Virus record (IMG/VR): IMGVR_UViG_3300018041_000054 | Span: 1-26,124 of that record | Source of the DNA: a virus | Reading direction: 5' to 3' (one strand) | DNA length: 26,124 nt | Shown here: positions 22,620 to 26,124 of the stretch, piece after piece | How the letters are laid out: each line of letters begins with the position of its first letter | Numbering within the stretch: position 1 is the first letter of the stretch | Program-made: the position numbers and the translations under genes | The notes under the pieces: generated by a model | Told to the model about the DNA's origin: nothing | Seen by the model: only the letters and a program-made list of their open reading frames with translations | Database searches by the model: none

Positions 22620-22823
22620 ATGAGATTAAACGAATTTTACAATCCTGAATTTGATGAGTTTCAAAAACAACATCAAGATGATACAAGAAAGAGCAAAATG
22701 ACTCTTGAAACTCTTGGCAAACTCAGAAAAGTTCGCGAAGTACAACGTGCAGAAGAGTTAGAACATGCAAAATTTCAGAAGGTAATGTATGCTACTCCAG
22801 TTGACAATAATAATGCATTTTAG
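22620..22823 (+). CDS. Small charged protein after the portal (gp67 position)
   Basis: The ATG one base after the gp20 stop gives 67 residues (MRLNEFYNPEFDEFQKQHQD, TLETLGKLRKVREVQRAEEL, KFQKVMYATP). The frame could be opened earlier with GTG at 22596, inside gp20, but the coupled ATG is more likely. It is highly charged, mostly helical, without membrane segments. In T4, the prohead-core gene 67 follows gene 20 directly, so a role in capsid assembly is possible. T4 gp67 is acidic, whereas this one is balanced to basic, so I do not claim orthology. Its stop region holds the next late promoter. Confidence 0.7.
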   Translation: MRLNEFYNPEFDEFQKQHQDDTRKSKMTLETLGKLRKVREVQRAEELEHAKFQKVMYATPVDNNNAF

Positions 22824-22830
22824 ATAAATA
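22823..22830 (+). promoter_or_regulatory. Late promoter octamer GATAAATA for the prohead-core to capsid genes
   Basis: GATAAATA overlaps the last base of the preceding stop codon. TTGACA (22801-22806) lies 16 bases upstream, so host polymerase might also use it, with GATAAA as a poor -10 box. A long leader of about 140 bases precedes the next start. Confidence 0.65.
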
Positions 22831-22846
22831 CTTTAGAGAAACAACT

Positions 22847-22892
22847 AAAAAACATCAAAAACACTCAAAAAACACCTTTTTATACATAAAAA
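22847..22892. repeat. Five A/T tracts phased at about 10 bp (predicted bent DNA)
   Basis: A-runs at 22847-22852, 22857-22861 and 22867-22872, a T-run at 22877-22881 and an A-run at 22888-22892 have centres about 10 bases apart. The first three form near-identical ten-base units (AAAAAACATC, AAAAACACTC, AAAAAACACC). Such helical phasing is the known recipe for intrinsic curvature. Confidence 0.65.
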
Positions 22893-22917
22893 CACAACTT
22901 TACTATAAGTAATTAGA

Positions 22918-22940
22918 TGGCTCGGTATATTTCCGAGCTG
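22918..22940 (+). promoter_or_regulatory. Leader hairpin upstream of the prohead-core gene
   Basis: GCTCGG (22920-22925) pairs with CCGAGC (22933-22938) around TATATTT, with two more wobble pairs outside. No U-run follows, so it is not a terminator. It lies in the late leader 40 bases before the start codon and might protect or process the abundant capsid transcript. Confidence 0.5.
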
Positions 22941-22979
22941 AGTGTTCAATCACTTTAAATTTTATATGGAGAGACCACA

Positions 22980-23798
22980 ATGTCAGAATCAAGAAGTAAA
23001 TTAGAAGAAATTCTTGAACTTCTCCTTGCTGAAGAAAACGAAAAAGCAGAAGAAATGCTTCATGAGTATGTTGTTGCAAAAGCAAGAGCAGAATATGAAA
23101 AAGTTCTAGATGAAGACGTTTCTGAAGAAGAAGCAGTTGAAGAAATTGAAGAAGCAGAAGAATCAGAAGAAGAAGCAGTTGAAGAGGCTGAAGAATCTGA
23201 AGAAGAGGCTGTTGAAGAATCAGAAGAAGCAGTCGAAGAAGAGTTCGAAGTTGATGAAGTAATTGATCAATCAAACGATTTTGAAGATGATATTCTTGCT
23301 GATGAAGAAGAAATCGAAGCAGACGAAGTCGGCGAAGAAGAAGAAAGCGAAGAAGAGGAAGAAAACGGAGACCTAGAGGACAAAGTTGACGACCTAGAAG
23401 ACGAGCTTGACGAACTTAAAGCAGAATTCGAAAAATTGTTAGCAGACGACGAAGAAGTCGAAGACGGTGAAGAAGCAGAAATGGACGCAGAAATGGACAT
23501 GGAAGACGAACTCGATTTAGAGTCAGTTGAATATGATCTTGATGAAGAAGTTGCTGAAGAAGATGAAGTTGTTGAAGAAGCAACTAAACTTCAAGATAAA
23601 GCACCTGAAGTTGCTAAAAACGAAAACCCAGACAACAAAGAATCTTCACTTACAAATGCACCTAAGAAAACATTTGTAGTTGACGGTCAAAAAGCAGGCA
23701 TCGAAAATAAAGATGGCGGCGAAGGTAGTATGGGCGACAACAAACCAGCAGATAACACACCAACAGATAACATAAACGTTGAACCTAAAAAGGCGTAA
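22980..23798 (+). CDS. Acidic prohead core (scaffold) protein, gp67/gp68-type
   Basis: A 272-residue, extremely acidic protein between portal and prohead protease, the place of gp67/gp68 in T4. The first 45 residues form a helical domain (LEEILELLLAEENEKAEEML, HEYVVAKARAEYEKVLDED) like the start of prohead-core proteins of marine T4-like phages. Residues 48-88 are four imperfect Glu-rich repeats. A coiled coil follows at about 126-152 (LEDKVDDLEDELDELKAEFE). The last 80 residues are Asn/Pro/Lys-rich and likely disordered. Core proteins fill the prohead and are cut by gp21 before packaging; the acid would be removed or balance DNA charge. The ribosome binding site is GGAGAG. The call is from composition and context; the match to gp67 or gp68 is not certain. 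Confidence 0.7.
   Translation: MSESRSKLEEILELLLAEENEKAEEMLHEYVVAKARAEYEKVLDEDVSEEEAVEEIEEAEESEEEAVEEAEESEEEAVEESEEAVEEEFEVDEVIDQSNDFEDDILADEEEIEADEVGEEEESEEEEENGDLEDKVDDLEDELDELKAEFEKLLADDEEVEDGEEAEMDAEMDMEDELDLESVEYDLDEEVAEEDEVVEEATKLQDKAPEVAKNENPDNKESSLTNAPKKTFVVDGQKAGIENKDGGEGSMGDNKPADNTPTDNINVEPKKA
23121..23243 (+). repeat. Glu-rich tandem repeat in the prohead-core gene
   Basis: Four units that begin SEEEAVEE or SEEAVEEE (14, 11, 8 and 8 residues; residues 48-61, 62-72, 73-80 and 81-88). At DNA level the units share GAAGAAGAAGCAGTTGAAGA with changes mostly at third codon positions, so the repeat is old or under protein-level selection. Confidence 0.75.
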
Positions 23799-23821
23799 GT
23801 CTTTTTAATTAGGAGTAACTG

Positions 23822-24448
23822 ATGGCGAGAAAACTATACGAATACATGAGTCCTGAGCAGTCTAAGGTTCAGATTACTGAATCTAATGACGGTAAAGACC
23901 TGTTCATGCAAGGATTATTCATTCAAGGTGATGTAAAAAACCAAAATGGTAGAGTATATCCCAAAGATGAAATAAGAAAAGCAGTAGAAAGTGTAAAATC
24001 TCGTTTATCTAGTGGTGAAACTGTAATGGGAGAGTTAGATCACCCAGAAGAATTACAAATTAACCTAGACCGTGTAAGTCACATAATAACAGATATGCAT
24101 TGTGATGATTCAAACGGATTAGGAAAATTAAAAATCATAGAAACACCAATGGGTAACATTGCAAGAGCATTGTTAAAAGCAGGTGCTAAACTTGGTGTAA
24201 GTAGTAGAGGTTCAGGAAACGTTAACGAAAGTGGTAAAGTTTCCGACTTCGACATAGTAACAGTGGACATTGTGGCACAACCAAGTGCACCAGATGCCTA
24301 CCCAAAGACAATCTATGAAAGTTTATTTAACATGCGAGGCGGAGCATCATTATTTGATACCGCTGGAGCATTAACACACGATAAAAGTGCAGAAAAGTAT
24401 TTGATGAAAGCAATCACTGGTTTCATCAATGAATTAAAAATAAAGTAG
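23822..24448 (+). CDS. 21: Prohead maturation protease gp21
   Basis: The 208-residue protein carries the T4 gp21 protease signature: GLFIQGDVKNQNGRVYP (31-47), VMGELDHPEEL with the catalytic His (H74), and LGVSSRGSGNV with the catalytic Ser (S127 or S128). VDIVAQPSAPDAY (148-160) may give the acidic third member (D149). It is a serine protease that cuts core and capsid proteins after an L/I-x-E pattern during head maturation. T4 gp21 has 212 residues. The ribosome binding site is AGGAG; the gene lies 23 bases after the core gene and nine bases before gp22. Confidence 0.93.
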   Translation: MARKLYEYMSPEQSKVQITESNDGKDLFMQGLFIQGDVKNQNGRVYPKDEIRKAVESVKSRLSSGETVMGELDHPEELQINLDRVSHIITDMHCDDSNGLGKLKIIETPMGNIARALLKAGAKLGVSSRGSGNVNESGKVSDFDIVTVDIVAQPSAPDAYPKTIYESLFNMRGGASLFDTAGALTHDKSAEKYLMKAITGFINELKIK

Positions 24449-24457
24449 GAGACTACG

Positions 24458-25570
24458 ATGGCAGTGAATTTTAAAGACCTACTTGAAAATGCGGAACTTA
24501 CTGAAGAAGTAAAATCTGCTCTTCAAGAAGCATGGGAAGGTAAAATTTCTGAAGCAAGAGAAGAACTTACTGCGGAACTTAGAGAAGAGTTTGCACAAAG
24601 ATACGAGCATGACAAAGGTCAAATCGTTGAAGCAATGGACAAATTCATCTCAGAAAAAGTAACAGCAGAAGTGGCGGAAATTGCAGAGGAAAAAACAGCC
24701 CTTGCAAACGATCGAGTAAAATACACGAAAGCCATTAGTGAACATGCCAAAGTTTTAGACAAATTTGTAACTGAAATGGTTGCAAAGGAAGTTAAAGAAC
24801 TTAGAGCAGATAGAACAAAAACAAGTGAGCATGTAGCAAAATTAGATAATTTTGTAGCAGAGCAACTTGCTAGTGAACTGTCTGAATTCCACGAAGACAA
24901 AAAAGGCTTAGTGGAGCAAAAAGTTAAAATGGTAAGAGAAGGCAAGAAGCAATTAGCAGAAGCCAAACAAGATTTCATTAAGAAAGCGGCAGACAAAGTT
25001 GAAAACGTTGTCAATAACGTAATTACTAATGAAGTTAAATCTTTCCGTGATGACATTACTAAGGCACGTGAAAATGACTTCGGTCGAAGAATTTTTGAAG
25101 CATTTGCAAATGAATATAACGTAAGTTATCTGAATGAAGCAAAAGAAATCAAGAAAGTAGAAAAAACAATCGCTGAGATGGAAACTAAACTTAACGAAGC
25201 ACAGCAAATTATTGCTGATAAAGAAGAAGCAGTTGCTTTAACTGAGTCTAAGTTAAGAGTAGCAGAAGATCAAATGAATCGTAAAGAAACATTAAACGAA
25301 CTTTTGGCTCCACTTGGCAAAGAGAAGAAAGAAATTATGTCAGACTTACTTGAAAGTGTTAAGACAGAGAACTTAGAGAAGCAATTCAATAAGTATCTTC
25401 CATCTGTTTTAGATGGCGAAACACCAAGAGTGAAGAAGACGTTGTCAGAATCAGTTACTAGTGAACACACTGGTAATAAGGCGGCTGTAATAACAGAAGC
25501 CGATGACAAAAGTGCGAATGATATCGTAGAAATTGATATGATCCGTAAATTAGCCGGACTTTCAAAATAA
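24458..25570 (+). CDS. 22: Prohead core scaffold protein gp22
   Basis: A 370-residue, charged, nearly all-helical protein directly before the major capsid gene, as gp22 is in T4 (269 residues). Internal repeats start at about residues 60, 100 and 129 (MDKFISEKVTAEVAEI, LDKFVTEMVAKEVKEL, LDNFVAEQLASELSEF), followed by a weaker fourth. A second coiled coil covers about 230-280 (VEKTIAEMETKLNEAQQIIA). The end (VEIDMIRKLAGLSK) is a conserved-looking tail. It forms the inner scaffold around which gp23 assembles and is later digested by gp21. The ribosome binding site is AGGAG. Confidence 0.88.
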   Translation: MAVNFKDLLENAELTEEVKSALQEAWEGKISEAREELTAELREEFAQRYEHDKGQIVEAMDKFISEKVTAEVAEIAEEKTALANDRVKYTKAISEHAKVLDKFVTEMVAKEVKELRADRTKTSEHVAKLDNFVAEQLASELSEFHEDKKGLVEQKVKMVREGKKQLAEAKQDFIKKAADKVENVVNNVITNEVKSFRDDITKARENDFGRRIFEAFANEYNVSYLNEAKEIKKVEKTIAEMETKLNEAQQIIADKEEAVALTESKLRVAEDQMNRKETLNELLAPLGKEKKEIMSDLLESVKTENLEKQFNKYLPSVLDGETPRVKKTLSESVTSEHTGNKAAVITEADDKSANDIVEIDMIRKLAGLSK

Positions 25571-25585
25571 TAACAGGAGTTAGAA

Positions 25586-26124
25586 ATGGCAGAATTATTT
25601 GAAAGCAACTGGTCCGCAACTAAAGACGCTTTGCTTGAAGGCTTATCTGGAAACAGAAAATCTTCATTAGATGTGGTCCTCGAAAATACAAAGAGACATT
25701 TGTCAGAGGCCGCAACAGCAGGTGCCACAGGTGCAGGTTCAGTAGCAACATTAAACAAAGTTATGTTACCATTAATTAGAAGGGTTATGCCTTCAGTTAT
25801 TGCTAACGAACTAGTAGGCGTTCAGCCTATGACTGGTCCAGTAGGACAAATCCACACACTAAGAGTCAGATATGCTGAAACTGGTGGTGGAGCAACAGCA
25901 GGTGACGAGGCTTTAAGTCCTTTTAAACTTGCAGGTAGTTACGCAGGTTCTCCAGACGCTACAGCGGCGGCTGAAGGAACAGCAGGTAACAAAATGTCAA
26001 TCCAAATCTTAAAAGAAACTGTTGAAGCAAAAACAAGACGTTTAAGTGCTAGATGGACATTTGAAGCGGCACAAGATGCAGAAGCAATGCATGGCGTGGA
26101 CGTTGAAGCAGAAATTATGCAGGC
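25586..26124 (+). CDS. 23: Major capsid protein gp23, N-terminal part
   Basis: The first 179 codons are present; the rest is beyond the right edge. KVMLPLIRRVMPSVIANELV, then GVQPMTGPVGQIHTLRVRYA, match T4 'AVMGMVRRAIPNLIAFDICG' and 'VQPMNSPTGQVFALRAVY'. The later ETVEAKTRRLSARWTFEAAQ and DAEAMHGVDVEAEIMQ are the usual gp23 core segments. An LSE tripeptide (39-41) followed by AATAGATG is a likely gp21 cleavage site, so a short propeptide of about 41 residues would be removed (65 in T4). The start has AGGAG eight bases upstream. Confidence 0.96.
   Translation, partial: MAELFESNWSATKDALLEGLSGNRKSSLDVVLENTKRHLSEAATAGATGAGSVATLNKVMLPLIRRVMPSVIANELVGVQPMTGPVGQIHTLRVRYAETGGGATAGDEALSPFKLAGSYAGSPDATAAAEGTAGNKMSIQILKETVEAKTRRLSARWTFEAAQDAEAMHGVDVEAEIMQ

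Noticed and set aside
22847-22876. Three ten-base units as a CRISPR-like array
   Set aside because: Units are adjacent without spacers and far too short; the phasing of A-tracts explains them better.
22903-23274. Leu/Gln-rich open frame on the minus strand opposite the acidic core gene
   Set aside because: It is the antisense of GAA/GAG-rich repeats, which gives Leu/Phe-rich open frames without meaning; no ribosome binding site and a better gene on the plus strand.

Overview
The window looks like part of the genome of a lytic T4-type myovirus. It is AT-rich, with coding DNA around one third G+C judged by eye. It carries an almost continuous run of T4 core genes: baseplate wedge and hub (gp6, gp25, gp5, gp53, gp48/54, gp26), late sigma factor (gp55), recombination nuclease (gp47/gp46), and portal-to-capsid genes (gp20, gp21, gp22, gp23). 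Protein style, gene order and low G+C resemble marine T4-like phages such as pelagiphages and cyanophages. An AT-rich marine host such as a SAR11 bacterium is my inference. There is no tRNA, CRISPR, integrase or insertion sequence that I can recognise.

Layout. (1) Positions 1-11650 form a leftward late block, in transcription order gp48/54-like cap, gp53-like wedge protein, a 1025-residue hub-like protein, gp5 spike without a lysozyme domain, a detached lysozyme-like protein, gp25, and a very long gp6 that runs off the left edge. A short rightward gene (4362-4547) with its own sigma70-type promoter sits inside this block on the opposite strand. (2) Positions 11724-16478 form a rightward early/middle block behind a strong sigma70-type promoter: gp55, gp47, a 39-residue ORF, a complete inorganic pyrophosphatase gene, gp46 and a GIY-YIG nuclease. 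(3) Positions 16479-16982 are a gene-free convergent gap with an unusually GC-rich, foldable segment and a leftward terminator. (4) Positions 16983-18079 run leftward: gp26 and a 65-residue protein. (5) Positions 18179-26124 run rightward: tape-measure candidate, gp20 portal, a small protein, an acidic prohead-core protein, gp21 protease, gp22 scaffold and the start of gp23.

Regulation. Six copies of the identical octamer GATAAATA lie in front of structural transcription units, three on each strand. This is one base from the T4 late promoter TATAAATA, which gp55 recognises, and gp55 is encoded here. The gp55 block itself and the 61-residue gene instead have TTGAC(A/T)...TATAAT promoters that share further sequence.

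Most notable: the pyrophosphatase gene sits between the two subunits of the recombination nuclease. It is flanked by a 27-bp near-perfect direct repeat that forms both its own start and the start of gp46, which looks like the scar of a cassette insertion. Other points of interest are the GC-rich gap (possible structured RNA), a gp55 with a large internal extension and no clamp-binding tail, the gp5 lysozyme domain found as a separate and altered gene, face-to-face late promoters with overlapping leaders, and five A/T-tracts phased at about 10 bp upstream of the prohead-core gene.
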